From positions 69,506,956 through 69,566,955 of the forward strand of contig NC_087065.1 in assembly GCF_963678635.1 (NCBI RefSeq): DNA of 60,000 nucleotides, given 5' to 3'. This document shows, one piece after another, positions 9,717-20,224 of this stretch. Below the pieces are notes generated by a model, which saw only the letters and a program-made list of their open reading frames with translations, did no database searches and was not told the origin of the DNA. Origin of the DNA: Symsagittifera roscoffensis (lineage: Eukaryota > Xenacoelomorpha > Acoela > Convolutidae). How positions within the stretch are numbered: the stretch's first letter is position 1; the number at the start of each line of letters is the position of its first letter. The position numbers and the translations under genes are program-made.

Positions 9717-12668
9717 TACATGTTTTTAGGGCGCTCCTGGGTGTTATTCTTTTTAACATCATGACCGGCAGAACCGTTAACGAGCACTCCGCGCCGAGCG
9801 GATGCTCACATTAACGCCCTTATTAGGCCTAAACCGCCGGGGCGGAGGGGTGGTTCGGAGCGCGGAAGCCCTCCGGATTACCATGAATAGCTTTTTAACT
9901 TAGTTAAGACCGAAAATTCACGAACCAGGAAGGGTGGGGGGATCGGCCATTCCCTCATCCCCTGAGTGGTTTGTGACCAAAAACACTTAAAGATATAAGT
10001 AAAACCAAACAAAAAGTAGTATAGTACCCAAGAAAAACAAAAAACATAAAAAATTGCCGAAAAAACCAAAAACAGTAAAAAAAAAAGTAAAAAATCAGTA
10101 GAAATCATCCCCCCAGACAAGATGTGATCCGACCCCCCCGTTTGTTGTTGATAGATATATTGTTGTTACAGGCATTTATATCAGTCAGGATCGTTACGAT
10201 CAGTTTTGTAGCCCGTTTGTGAGGCTTGTACTGTAGGGTTATTTGGGCATTTAAGCACGTTAATGATAAATTGCGCTCAATCCGGAAGGGTCAGCTGATT
10301 TGCGCTCAATTCGGAAGGGTCTTGGGTGAAGACTGATCCGGCAAGCAGTACAAGGAGCAACAAGAAGGGGGTCAACGACAACAACAATCGACTGTTGGGT
10401 ATCGTTAACAAGTTTCGTATCCCTTTTGGTACAAAAAGTAAGATAGCAATCTGTGGGGGGCTCGACAGTGCTGCACTGTAGTGACCCTTCACCAAACTGC
10501 GAATATCCGAGTTAAGCACCTTAATTCGGATATTAAGGAAACCCGGAGGGGTATAGTATTACTAATATTATTATTTATATAGCCTATATTAATAGTCTTA
10601 TATCGTTTTTCAGTGAAAAACAACGAAAACAGACCGGTTTTTAGGGTCAAAATAGCGATATTTTGATCCCCCCACAAGTCGCGATTTTTGAGATATCGAT
10701 ATTTTTTCAAACGGAAAAAAGCGCTAAGTTAGTGTGTTACATTGTAACTGCACTACCACAATATATAGAACCGGTTAAGTTTAGTTCGGAAGTGGTTGGA
10801 ACTATTTTGGAACCAAAAACCGAATTTTCGTGATTTTTGAGAAAACGAAACACTATAAATTTAGAAAAATTTTTGAAATTTTTGAGTTACAACAGTAAAA
10901 ATAGTTGTTCGGATAACGTCCACTAGTGAATCTACAAGTTTTAAAACCCACTACCCGAAAGCCTTCCGGGTTGCAGAGAAATCGGACATAACGTGTTTGA
11001 TTTGGTGGATTCATCAATCCGGAGGGGTCCAGGTAGCACAGTTTTTCGCAAATGTTTTCTAAAAAAGCGTTTTAGATCGGGTCTTTTGCATTGAACTAGA
11101 AGAGTATAGGCCTTCTGAGCTCGGATCAATAATTTTCAGGTCGAAAGGACCAGATTTGCGGAAAAAGTTAGGTGGAAATGAGAAATTTTTTGAGTTTGCA
11201 AGAAAGACGTTTTGGCTAATAACTTTTCGACAACTGGACAGTTCCGGTTAATCTTGGTACCATTAGATCAGAAATTAGCTGAACTTACTAGTAGAAAAAA
11301 GAATTACTCGAAAAAGCGAGCGAGAAAATTTTGGAGATTGTTTTTAGCAAATTACACAAATCCGGAGGGGTACACCCTTCACGTTTTATAAATTTTTCTG
11401 AAAAACCCTTAGACCCCTACTAAAAGGTAATAGCGGTTGAATAAAGTAACTTTAGGCCATTCTAGACCAAAAGGGAGGGCTAAAGGCACAGCAAAAGCTT
11501 AATCGAGCCGAAGTTAGGCCAGCGATAAGATCCTTCACCGTTGGTGTGAATTGTCAAATAAGAAGCTTAACTTCAACCCGGAAGGGTCTAGGAAGGTAGC
11601 ACATATCCTTCCCAGTTAATTGAAAGAGCATAATTGCATCGGAGAACGTATCAGGAGGGGTATAGATTGAAAAAAAAGGAAATCTCCGAAAAGCTACTTT
11701 TTACAAAACCGGAGGGCTCCCAATCCGGAGGGGTCAAACATTTTCAAGTTAGGAGGGTCCGAATCCGGAGGGGTCCGAATCCGGAGGGGTCTTATAGTTG
11801 CTAATTCGGAGGGGTCCAAATCCGGAGGGGTCTTCTATTAACCAACTCAGAGGGGTCCAAATCCGGAGGGGTCTAGATTCTATCAATCCGGAAGGGTCCT
11901 ATTTGTGCCAATCCGGAGGGGTATTATTTTATTAAGGACTTAGGTAGACGAAAGAAAGACTAAAAAGTGAGAGGTATTAGGTTATTAGCACACAGGCTAG
12001 GTATCAGTGACTGCACTGGTAACTTGCCTTTCAATAAGAACCAGACTAATACAGAACAGGTCCGAACTCGGATATTCGCGACACTAAGTCTAAATTAAAA
12101 AGAGCGTGATTCATTGGTGTGGATTGAAACATAATACGTTTTTGGGAAAAGTGACTGCCCTGAGGATTTTAGTAGGTCTAGCTCGGGCAGTCCGAAGGCA
12201 GATAGGTAACACAGTACTCGGTGGGTGCAATAGACGCCCACTTGAGAAAATTACTGCCTTCAAAGTTTTGTCTGTTTGGTGCGGCACCGAGCAGGGAAAG
12301 CTTTTTCTTTAAAAGACAGGTTCGACTATTGTACTGCGACCGACTAAGAGTACAAGACACATACGTTTTTTTATATATACATTCATATTGTGTCAAAAAA
12401 AAATATTTGTTTTTTGATTTTAAATCAACGTAAACTGTGCTTGATTGGGTAGTGAGTACACTATCTTTTAAATTGACTGATAACATCATATTGTGCTAAT
12501 TTCGAATAAAGTTTATACAAACTGTACTCTGACAACATACAGGGATTCGTGGTCACTATTTAATAGAATCTGGAAATTTATTGTGTTGTGTCATTATTAT
12601 TGTTAATAAAACGATAAGGTCTCTAGCAATTGAGTCAAAAGTAGGCATTGGAAAGTGACAAATAGAGA
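9717..12668 (+). other. Long 5' leader of element B
   Basis: Almost 3 kb separate the 5' LTR from the gag ATG. Short frames here (for example 12106-12312) show no family resemblance and I do not call them genes. About 18 scattered copies of a motif close to AATCCGGAGGGGT occur between 10278 and 11922, the densest at 11706-11922. A leader of this kind may hold packaging, dimerisation or translation signals; that role is inference. Confidence 0.7.
11720..11925 (+). repeat. Tandem array of the AATCCGGAGGGGT motif, 41-bp period
   Basis: Motif copies start at 11722, 11762, 11778, 11803, 11819, 11845 (degenerate), 11860, 11885 and 11910. Pairs are 16 bp apart, and the pairs repeat every 41 bp three times. 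The core TCCGGA is a palindrome, and single copies are scattered up to 1.4 kb upstream and inside the LTR. Confidence 0.8.
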
Positions 12669-15600
12669 ATGAGTCTAGACAAGTCAAGGATACCAAAACG
12701 AGGTAATAGCTCTAGGAAATTCATACCTGAAAAGCAAAGAAAAACGATGACCGATCCTTTTGTGGATTGGATCAAGCGATCCCGGTCTGACAAAAGGGGG
12801 ACGGTTTCAGGCAGAATGGTTGAAACGAGAAGTCAGAAGACCTCAGAAGAGCGAAGAGAACTGTTAGAAATGGAGGTCAATACGGACCAGACCATGAATG
12901 ACAACCAGGAAGTAAATGGACTGGAAGGAAGAGGCAGAAGGCTGGCGAGTGAATCTACCCCGGTAGAACAAGGCCATGATTTTGCCACCTCCACCGGGAC
13001 ATTGGATCGGGAAGAGATGTCGGAACTGTCCGACATCTCAACTGAAGTAGCGGCAACGAGAAGATCTCCGACAGACAACACTATGATGGCAGGCGGAACT
13101 GGGAAACAAACAACGTCATCATCGTTCTCAGAAAGAATGAAGAACACCTTCGGAAACATCTTTCCTTTCACCATGGGAGGAGGCGCGGGGAACGAAGTTG
13201 AAACCCAGGAGGAAGAGGATGAAGAGGAGCAAGGGGACTTTGGATCTCAAGTCAGCCTCAATAGTTCGATCCAGGAGAGTGAGACACACGTCGGAAGAGA
13301 GACTGGAACCATGGACAAATTTGGTGTAGTGACAACGATAAGCAAAGAGGCAAACACACCGGGCCAGTCAAAGGACTTCGCGATTAGGACAAGTTCGGAG
13401 CCACAACCTGGAGAGAGTAGAACCAGAGGGCTCGGCAACGCGTTAATGGATCCTGAAATAAATAATGAAAAGACGTTGAAGTTGAGAGTCAAGGCCCGGA
13501 TCTCGACAAGCACGAAGTTACCTGGGACCGACAGGGTCACACCACCACTAGTGACGCCACTCGTGGAAAACGGGGCAGCGCTAGAGGAAGCCTTAAACAA
13601 CATAGTGGACAGTTTAGGAGAACAAAATGAGCAGATGTCAATAAGGATGAGTGAACTAGAAAGAGCAGTTCACATTGAAAGAGAAAGTCTGTGGGAAGAA
13701 ATAAACCGCAATAGACAGGAAGTTGGCAGGAGCGAAAAACGCTTGAAAGAAAGAACGGACGAGCATATGGCGAAGAAATTGTCGCGAATGACCAGAGAGG
13801 CGGAACAGCGAGAGTTACGCTTAAGAGACGACATGGAGAGGTTAAGAATTCAGCAAGAGCAGTCTCTTGGGACTCTTGACACAAAGATAGACGCGATGAT
13901 GGAGAGGCGAACTCAGGCTATCATGGATAGGTTGGACGGGCTACTAAGCAGCAAGAGTGGACCAAAAGAAGGAGAGCCGAACTCGGGAGGTCCCAGCAGG
14001 GAACCGAGGGTGAACTTCAATGAACATCAAAGGAGGAAGACGTATGGATCCACTAGAGGCAGGGGCAGTTCGTCAGGCTATGCCACAAGGGGTAATGGAG
14101 CATGGGGCCCGAACAGTAGAGCAAGTTCAACGGGGAACAGACAAACCTCTAACGAACGACCAACGCAAAGCACACATGCGACTGGGAGAAGTGATTCCGG
14201 CAACAGGGGGCATGCAAGCCCAAGGAGGAGTCATGTGGGCCAAGCGGGAAGCGCTCACGGTGATTCGGATTGCAGGGATGCACCGCACACAGAGCCTTCG
14301 ACGAGGTGTGAGGACACTCAAGCGGGACACTCAAGGAATGCTACGGCAATGGCCACAGCATTTGAACCCCTGAACAGGTCTTTGGAGACATTCCTGACGC
14401 GGTTATCTAGAACCAATGAACGCAGTGAGAAGTCCAGAAGAGTCTTTAAGAAGCCAAGATGCTACAAAGACGAATCTGATGGCTGTATTGGTACCTGGAT
14501 AGAGGTAATGAAGCTGCATTTCGAGGAAGAGGACTTATCGGAGAGACAGGAATGCAGCGCGCTCACCAGCAACTTAGAAGGGACAGCCCTGAACTGTGTC
14601 ATGGCCAAGAAGCAATATCAACGTGACACTGCTGAAAAAATCTTCGAAATCTTGTTAAACCGTTTCGGATCAGGGGTGCAGGGGCACCAGGTGATGATGC
14701 GCTTCAAGAAACGGAGGCAACGAGAGGATGAAACCATAGACAAGTTTCTCGATGATTTGGAAATGCTGAGAAGACGCAGCCAACCGGATGAGTCAAACCG
14801 AAGGATGAACCTGGCCGTAGCCTCAAAATTCATCGATGGTGTGAAAAATGATGAACTTCGTACGATGCTAGCAACGCATTACACACCACTATCAACTAAT
14901 ACGCCAACACCGGAGGAGTTGAGGCTCAAATCAAAAGAGTATCTTTTGTTGAAACCGCCTTCGAAATCTGGATATTACAAGAACAATTATGGAAATTTTA
15001 ACAACGGACCAGCAAACCAAGGGAACAATTGGCACAAACCGAGGGATGATATGGACAAGAGACGTTCTTGTGCTAATTGCAGTTCAACAGACCATCATGT
15101 GTCAGCATGCCCAGCTTACAAACAAGGCATGAAAGCAATAGGCTTTAGCCTCGAGGACGAAGATGCGTCAGAGTTGGACCATGAGGATTTCATGAGAGGA
15201 GTAATTGCGAAATTCGGCCCGAGATGTTTCTTTTGCAACTTGGAAGGTCATATTAAATCAGATTGTCCGCAATTCTGGGATGCAGTGGCAGACATCAAGC
15301 ATCCAAGACATGAAGAAGCTTTGTCAGGAGTGAAAGCCAGCAAGGCTCGACTTTTGAGTGAAGCGGAGGCACGCAGAAAGGATAAACCTCAAGAGCTGGC
15401 GGCAAAGAAAATGCAAGCGGTAGCAGGGGAGACACGTGAGCCGGAACCGGCAACTGCGGCTGAGGACTTCAAGATCGATTATAAGGCAGCCGCAAGGGAT
15501 GCTCTAAATAGAGTACAACAGGAATTGGTGACGAAAGAGATCGAACAAAAAGTGAAACTTGAACTGGAAAATGAAAAGCTTCAGGAGCAATTGAATACCT

Positions 15601-15962
15601 TCGAAGCAACGGAGTTCGAGGAGACGAAAACACCAAGCAGTTTAGACATGAAACTTAAAGTGATCTCCGGTAGGAGGTTCGGCATGATGCCGCAAGGAAG
15701 CAAGATACAGTCGATAATCTCAGTGGCTGGACATCAGGTGATCAGAAATCTGAGTGAACCATCCGAGTTCACTTTGATGCATTTGGACACATATGCAGAT
15801 TATCTGAGACAGGTCGAGAGCTGTGCGAGCACTTCTAACGACGGGTGGCCCTCGCATGAAGAAACTTCATGGACGCTACCTAGAGGTCTATGGGCCGTAT
15901 CAAGTAATGCTGAACGTGGATGGAATCAGTATCTACACCAGGACTTATGTAACAACAGATGA
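12669..15962 (+). CDS. gag: Gag polyprotein of element B
   Basis: This 1097-residue ORF starts at an ATG 7 bp after an in-frame-independent AT-rich leader end. Residues 1-300 are charged and acidic. A coiled coil spans about 320-430 (heptad-rich, E/R-rich), followed by an R/G/S-rich linker. A retrotransposon-gag (capsid-like) region at about 590-745 carries the typical FEEEDLSE / L..FGSG / FL..LE..R pattern. Two zinc knuckles of form CX2CX4HX4C lie at about residues 800-813 and 852-866, and a second coiled segment lies near 940-985. It would assemble the particle and bind genomic RNA. The ORF is intact and is much longer than a typical gypsy gag. It overlaps the protease frame by 155 nt. Confidence 0.85.
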   Translation: MSLDKSRIPKRGNSSRKFIPEKQRKTMTDPFVDWIKRSRSDKRGTVSGRMVETRSQKTSEERRELLEMEVNTDQTMNDNQEVNGLEGRGRRLASESTPVEQGHDFATSTGTLDREEMSELSDISTEVAATRRSPTDNTMMAGGTGKQTTSSSFSERMKNTFGNIFPFTMGGGAGNEVETQEEEDEEEQGDFGSQVSLNSSIQESETHVGRETGTMDKFGVVTTISKEANTPGQSKDFAIRTSSEPQPGESRTRGLGNALMDPEINNEKTLKLRVKARISTSTKLPGTDRVTPPLVTPLVENGAALEEALNNIVDSLGEQNEQMSIRMSELERAVHIERESLWEEINRNRQEVGRSEKRLKERTDEHMAKKLSRMTREAEQRELRLRDDMERLRIQQEQSLGTLDTKIDAMMERRTQAIMDRLDGLLSSKSGPKEGEPNSGGPSREPRVNFNEHQRRKTYGSTRGRGSSSGYATRGNGAWGPNSRASSTGNRQTSNERPTQSTHATGRSDSGNRGHASPRRSHVGQAGSAHGDSDCRDAPHTEPSTRCEDTQAGHSRNATAMATAFEPLNRSLETFLTRLSRTNERSEKSRRVFKKPRCYKDESDGCIGTWIEVMKLHFEEEDLSERQECSALTSNLEGTALNCVMAKKQYQRDTAEKIFEILLNRFGSGVQGHQVMMRFKKRRQREDETIDKFLDDLEMLRRRSQPDESNRRMNLAVASKFIDGVKNDELRTMLATHYTPLSTNTPTPEELRLKSKEYLLLKPPSKSGYYKNNYGNFNNGPANQGNNWHKPRDDMDKRRSCANCSSTDHHVSACPAYKQGMKAIGFSLEDEDASELDHEDFMRGVIAKFGPRCFFCNLEGHIKSDCPQFWDAVADIKHPRHEEALSGVKASKARLLSEAEARRKDKPQELAAKKMQAVAGETREPEPATAAEDFKIDYKAAARDALNRVQQELVTKEIEQKVKLELENEKLQEQLNTFEATEFEETKTPSSLDMKLKVISGRRFGMMPQGSKIQSIISVAGHQVIRNLSEPSEFTLMHLDTYADYLRQVESCASTSNDGWPSHEETSWTLPRGLWAVSSNAERGWNQYLHQDLCNNR

Positions 15963-17298
15963 TGACCAAATGGGGCAGATCTATTTGGGAGAAGAGGAAC
16001 TCAATGTCCGCAGGATAGGCCATGACGCCATGATGGAACAAGACGCAGTACACATTGGATATGAAGCAGATGTGACAGCACATCTGCTCGACACCAACGG
16101 AACAAAAATCGGAGTCACAGGGCTTCTGGACACAGGAGCGGTGGTGAGTGTGATGCCGATAAAAACCTGGGAAAAGATGGGCTTCACGCGGGAAGATCTG
16201 ATTCCTACGAATCTCCGACTGGCCGCCGCAAATCGAGGAGCCATCTACGTAGCCGGAAGAACACCGATAACGGTCCTTCACATGGGAGGACGAGATCTTT
16301 GGATGAGCTTCCTGGTGGTAGAGAATCTGGACGACGCCGACCAATTCATCTTGGGCAGAGACTTTGTCAGGAATTTTGACGTGATGATTGACTTGAACAA
16401 CGGTCTAATACGGATTAGAAACCCGGACCGAAAGTATGTTAAGAGACCAATCAATAGGATAATAACAGACGAAAATAAGGTACCAGTTTTTTTGGATAGA
16501 AAAGTAAAATTACAACCAGGACAAGCTGTAGTAGCAATTTTTAGAATGAGAAATTTAAATTCGTTAAGTGATAGAAAGCAGGTTTGCTTAGTACCGAATC
16601 CAAATAGTCAGAGTTCGGTGATTTTAGGCCGGAGCTTCTCGGTAACGCGAAACGGAATGTGTGTCAGTGTGTTGTTGAACACACTGGACACCACGGTTTC
16701 AATCCAGCGTGGAAAGAAGCTTGGCTACGCTTTGCCGATGAGGACCGACTATGAGGAGACACAAAACTTGAAGAAATATAGTGTGAAAGACTGTCCTTAT
16801 CATGCAAATAAAGATAAAATTTTAAAGAGAATTAATGAATTAAAATCTATTCATAAATTGTTTTCAATGAAATCCGAAACGGACGACGGCTTATCAAGCT
16901 GCTCGAGTTTTCCGGAACGCCCCTCGTCATATGAACTAGATTCTGACAAACTGGTTTTGCCAGAAATAGAACATTTAAAAGGGAAAATAGGTGAGGGAGA
17001 TTTTGAAAAATTGCGGGACGTTTTATATCGGAACGCAGATGTATTTTCGAAACATAAAGCGGACATCGGTTGCTGTAACTTCGTAGAACACGAAATTGAG
17101 CTGGAAGTAGGTGCCGTTCCGCACAGAGAGGGCGCGAGACGAATGACGCCACACAAATCGGAAGCGTGCCGAGCGGAAATAGAAATGTTGCTTGAATACG
17201 ACATGATAGAACCCTCGAAATTGCCATGGGCTTGCGGGGTAGTAATGGCGAAAAAGAAAGGGGGCAGCTTAGATTTTGTTGCGACTTTCGTTACCTGA
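15808..17298 (+). CDS. pol: Aspartic protease and N-terminal reverse transcriptase of element B
   Basis: The frame is open from 15808, just after a TGA at 15805, and overlaps the end of gag in the +1 frame, so it is probably made by frameshifting and not from the ATG-like codons inside. A retroviral-type aspartic protease shows the LLDTGA active site near base 16125 and the ILGRD flap-side block near 16350. The start of RT (…EPSKLPWA and the VVMAKKKGG motif) follows. It ends at 17298 because the reading frame changes inside an A/G-rich run at about 17250-17265. The rest of RT continues in another frame from 17226. The protease would cut the Gag-Pol precursor. Confidence 0.85.
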   Translation, partial: DRSRAVRALLTTGGPRMKKLHGRYLEVYGPYQVMLNVDGISIYTRTYVTTDDDQMGQIYLGEEELNVRRIGHDAMMEQDAVHIGYEADVTAHLLDTNGTKIGVTGLLDTGAVVSVMPIKTWEKMGFTREDLIPTNLRLAAANRGAIYVAGRTPITVLHMGGRDLWMSFLVVENLDDADQFILGRDFVRNFDVMIDLNNGLIRIRNPDRKYVKRPINRIITDENKVPVFLDRKVKLQPGQAVVAIFRMRNLNSLSDRKQVCLVPNPNSQSSVILGRSFSVTRNGMCVSVLLNTLDTTVSIQRGKKLGYALPMRTDYEETQNLKKYSVKDCPYHANKDKILKRINELKSIHKLFSMKSETDDGLSSCSSFPERPSSYELDSDKLVLPEIEHLKGKIGEGDFEKLRDVLYRNADVFSKHKADIGCCNFVEHEIELEVGAVPHREGARRMTPHKSEACRAEIEMLLEYDMIEPSKLPWACGVVMAKKKGGSLDFVATFVT

Positions 17299-19487
17299 AC
17301 GCGGTAACAATAATAGATGCGTACCCGATACCGCGAATAGACGAGAGCCTATCTAAACTTGGTGATGCCAAGTTCTTCACCACATTGGACTTAGGTTCTG
17401 CCTTCTGGCAGGTCCCTCTACGAAAGAAGGACAGAGCGAAAACCGGATTCGTGTGCGAATTGGGGTTGTACCAGTGGAAGAGGATGCCCTTCGGCTTGTG
17501 CAATGCAACAGCAACTTTTCAAAGGCTGATGGCTCAGGCTTTGACAGGAGTGACCAAAAAGTACGGGAATCTCTTGATTTGCTATGTGGATGACGTAGTC
17601 ATAGCGACACCGACCCTGGAGGATCACATTGATCGGCTCGATGAGGTCTTTGGATGCATGAAAAGAGCAGGATTAAAGTGCAAACCATCGAAATGTGAAA
17701 TCCTTAGGGATTCGATAAAGTACCTAGGGAGGATGGTAGACAGGCATGGTGTGAGGCCAGATCCGGAAGCAGTAGAGGCTGTGCTGACATGGAAGGCTCC
17801 GAGGACGGACACACAGCTAATGAGCTTCCTTGGGTTTGCCAATTATTACCGTGAATTCATTAAAGGATATGCGGATAAGGTGTACCCGATGCAGAAGCTG
17901 ATGCGCAACAAAGGGAAAAAGTTCGAATGGAACGATGAGGCACAGGTTGCTTTCGAGAACATAAAGCGGGAACTGTGCGAAGCGCCAGTGCTGGGCATGC
18001 CTACAGAAAAGGGCATGTTTGTTCTCGACACAGAAACTGAGTTCTATGAAAGATTGGAGCAGAAGCAGGCCAATCAGGCGGAAATAAAGGAGGGATTCTC
18101 GTTTCTGGACAAAGAAACTTATGAAGCGCTTCCCTTGACGAGATGGTTGGATAAGTCTGGACATCCAATTCCAGGGCACCCTGAGCTACCTGTAGAGAAA
18201 GCAGCCGAGATAAAGATCCTGTCCAAGGAGGACCCGGTCCCCTTGGGTTTGTTGCTGCGTTCGAACCTGGTCCAGCAAGAACTCTCTCGCATGAATATAA
18301 ACAGCCTCTCATTATTGGATAAAACGGTGCAAGTCACACCACAAGTGATGCGGATGCTGGGTGGATTGTTAGAAAGAGAAGTGACCAGAGATGACCCCGA
18401 GTGGACAGCAGCAGTGGCACCGCTAACAGTCAGTGAGAAGGTGAAGATCATGCCGTCCAGGAGACAGCACGAAGAGAACAAAAGGGATTGTAGGGCAATA
18501 GTTCAGCAACTAGTATCCTCAATACCCCAAGAGATTTTAACAAGTACTTCTTACGGACAGAAAGAACAGGGGAGCAGCAAGCGAAAGAAAACCGTCACCT
18601 TTGTGGACCGGGATAAAGAGGGTGAAGAGGTGGAACAAAATCTGCCGCAGGACCATTTGTCCGGGGAGACGGATGATGAAAAGAACCAGCGATCACAAGA
18701 TCAATACCCGGGACAAGGAAATTTGTCCGGGGAGTCTGAGATAAACGAGAAAATTCCTGATGAGAAACAGGACCTAGAGAACAAGGTTTTGTCCGGGGAG
18801 TTCAGATGGATGCGAAGAAAGCACAGACATGATCTGGAGGAGAGCGCAGTCTCCAGCACAACCTCTTCGACGGATGATGATTCCCGAAACTCAGGAATGG
18901 ACACCTATTCAGACAGGAACTCGAGTTCGGGATCCGAACTGTCAGAACTAGCGATACACACGCTACTAGTGGAAACTCGGGCAAGGGACCTGGACAGAGA
19001 AGTGTTACAGGATCCTGACAGTGATCGCTACCTAATACCAAGCGAAAGAGTCTTTGACAACGCAGCGGATGACTTAGAAACGATAGCGGTATCGAAACGC
19101 TCGATAAGCCTGTTGCCGCAGAAAGAGGCAGTCAGGACTGATCTTCAACCGTTTCAGCAAGAAACACAACCGTTGGCGAAGATTTGGTGCGTTAAGATGG
19201 AAGAAGACACACATCAGCCCAACGAGCTGAATAGTCAGATGAGGGTCATGAAGACGTACTTGAAGGCGAGATACAGACTCTCGGACCTTCTAAGGGCGCA
19301 GAGAAATGATCGCATGACAAGCAACCTAAAAAGGTGGATAGAAAACGGTGCACCTGACAAAGTTGACCTGGAAGAAGACAGCTATAGGATCCTGAGACAA
19401 TACTTCATGCAGAAGGAGGGGAGATTATATCTGAACAAGGACGGGATCGTGGCTTGCAGGAGAAAAGAAGAAGACAAGGTCTTATAA
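17226..19487 (+). CDS. pol: Reverse transcriptase core and long acidic linker of element B; RNase H absent
   Basis: The RT palm is clear: CCDFRYLN, LDLGSAFWQVPL, FGLCNATATF, and the catalytic YVDD at about base 17583-17594, then the thumb (FLGFANYYREFI). After EAPVLGMPTEKGMFVLDT the protein jumps to ETEFYERLEQKQ. The DAS block and the rest of the RNase H domain that gypsy pol normally carries at this point are missing, with the frame kept. A linker of about 480 residues follows, rich in E/D/S, with three LSGE repeats and a serine cluster; I recognise no domain in it. The frame ends at a TAA (19485-19487), and the integrase continues in the same frame just after it. Confidence 0.85.
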   Translation: MGLRGSNGEKERGQLRFCCDFRYLNAVTIIDAYPIPRIDESLSKLGDAKFFTTLDLGSAFWQVPLRKKDRAKTGFVCELGLYQWKRMPFGLCNATATFQRLMAQALTGVTKKYGNLLICYVDDVVIATPTLEDHIDRLDEVFGCMKRAGLKCKPSKCEILRDSIKYLGRMVDRHGVRPDPEAVEAVLTWKAPRTDTQLMSFLGFANYYREFIKGYADKVYPMQKLMRNKGKKFEWNDEAQVAFENIKRELCEAPVLGMPTEKGMFVLDTETEFYERLEQKQANQAEIKEGFSFLDKETYEALPLTRWLDKSGHPIPGHPELPVEKAAEIKILSKEDPVPLGLLLRSNLVQQELSRMNINSLSLLDKTVQVTPQVMRMLGGLLEREVTRDDPEWTAAVAPLTVSEKVKIMPSRRQHEENKRDCRAIVQQLVSSIPQEILTSTSYGQKEQGSSKRKKTVTFVDRDKEGEEVEQNLPQDHLSGETDDEKNQRSQDQYPGQGNLSGESEINEKIPDEKQDLENKVLSGEFRWMRRKHRHDLEESAVSSTTSSTDDDSRNSGMDTYSDRNSSSGSELSELAIHTLLVETRARDLDREVLQDPDSDRYLIPSERVFDNAADDLETIAVSKRSISLLPQKEAVRTDLQPFQQETQPLAKIWCVKMEEDTHQPNELNSQMRVMKTYLKARYRLSDLLRAQRNDRMTSNLKRWIENGAPDKVDLEEDSYRILRQYFMQKEGRLYLNKDGIVACRRKEEDKVL
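18656..18800 (+). promoter_or_regulatory. Three internal copies of the primer-tract motif TTTGTCCGGGGAG
   Basis: TTTGTCCGGGGAG occurs at 18656-18668, 18722-18734 and 18788-18800, inside the pol linker. TGTCCGGGGAG also forms the tract next to both 3' LTRs (7796-7810 and 32007-32021). Here it is read as L-S-G-E. They may be additional plus-strand priming sites; the protein repeat is the other reading. Confidence 0.45.
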
Positions 19488-19742
19488 AAATATAACGCGA
19501 TAGTGTTGCCGCAACTCTATCAGACAGAACTATTATTCAGGTCGCATGATCAGATGGGCCATCAAGGGATCGACAAAGTGTATCAGAGGATCCTGAAGCG
19601 CTTTGAGTGGCCTGGAATGAAAAAGGCATGTGAGAAATGGGTAACAGCGTGCCTGTCATGCCAACAGGTCAAGGATCCAAGGAAATTACGATTTCCTTAC
19701 AATCGATTGAGTCGTCTGAATTCAACGAGGTGGTGCAGATAG
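19488..19742 (+). CDS. pol: Integrase zinc-binding domain of element B
   Basis: This continues the frame of the RT-linker segment after the TAA at 19485. It has the HHCC zinc finger of retroelement integrases: HDQMGH, then CLSCQQ about 30 residues later, with the WPGMKKACEKWV helix between. It binds DNA ends and helps multimerise integrase. The frame is lost at about 19690-19700 next to a T run, and the core resumes in another frame. Confidence 0.8.
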   Translation, partial: KYNAIVLPQLYQTELLFRSHDQMGHQGIDKVYQRILKRFEWPGMKKACEKWVTACLSCQQVKDPRKLRFPYNRLSRLNSTRWCR

Positions 19743-20224
19743 ATCACCAGAAGATATGCATGACAGACAGCGGTTCTAACCAAGTCTTGGTCATGATAGA
19801 TCACTTCACGAAGTATGCAGAGGCCGTGCCCTGCATAACTGCCTCGGCGGAAGAGACATGCGACCACCTGATCAACATGTGGATAGCAAGACATGGTTGT
19901 CCGATGACGTTTCAATCGGATAATGGAACAGCTTTCGTAGGAGAGCTAACGAAAGAGCTTATGAGACGCTCACAGGTCGCTCAGGCTCACTCCACGACAT
20001 ACCACCCTCAAACGAATGGCCTAGTGGAAAGACAGAATAGGACGTTAGTGTCGATGCTGAGGGTATATTGTTCCAGGTACATGACCGATTGGGACAGATA
20101 CCTTCCACAGGTGATGGGAGCTTATAATAACACGCAACACTCCACCACTGGAGTCAGTCCACACATGATGCTGACGGGACACGAGAAGTCTTTACCCCTT
20201 GACATTCTTCTACCCAGAGTATGA
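19637..20224 (+). CDS. pol: Integrase catalytic core (DDE) of element B
   Basis: The core carries the first Asp in VQIDH (about base 19742), the second in SDNGTAF (about 19919) and the Glu in GLVERQN (about 20026). The last two are 35 residues apart, as in the D,D-35-E integrase family. It performs 3' processing and strand transfer of the cDNA into host DNA. The first ~20 codons of this open stretch are out of frame with the domain. The stop at 20222-20224 follows a frame change near a C run at about 20195. Confidence 0.85.
   Translation: MGNSVPVMPTGQGSKEITISLQSIESSEFNEVVQIDHQKICMTDSGSNQVLVMIDHFTKYAEAVPCITASAEETCDHLINMWIARHGCPMTFQSDNGTAFVGELTKELMRRSQVAQAHSTTYHPQTNGLVERQNRTLVSMLRVYCSRYMTDWDRYLPQVMGAYNNTQHSTTGVSPHMMLTGHEKSLPLDILLPRV

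Noticed and set aside
9717-9760. tRNA primer binding site after the 5' LTR
   Set aside because: No TGG-starting segment complementary to a standard tRNA 3' end lies just after 9716. The element may use another priming mode, but nothing positive can be shown.
11720-11925. CRISPR array
   Set aside because: The repeats are short (about 13 bp), irregular in spacing and unlike repeat-spacer arrays, and the sequence is from a eukaryote.
12106-12489. Small proteins in the leader of element B
   Set aside because: Frames of 68-103 codons on both strands overlap each other and have no family pattern; they are expected by chance in this composition.
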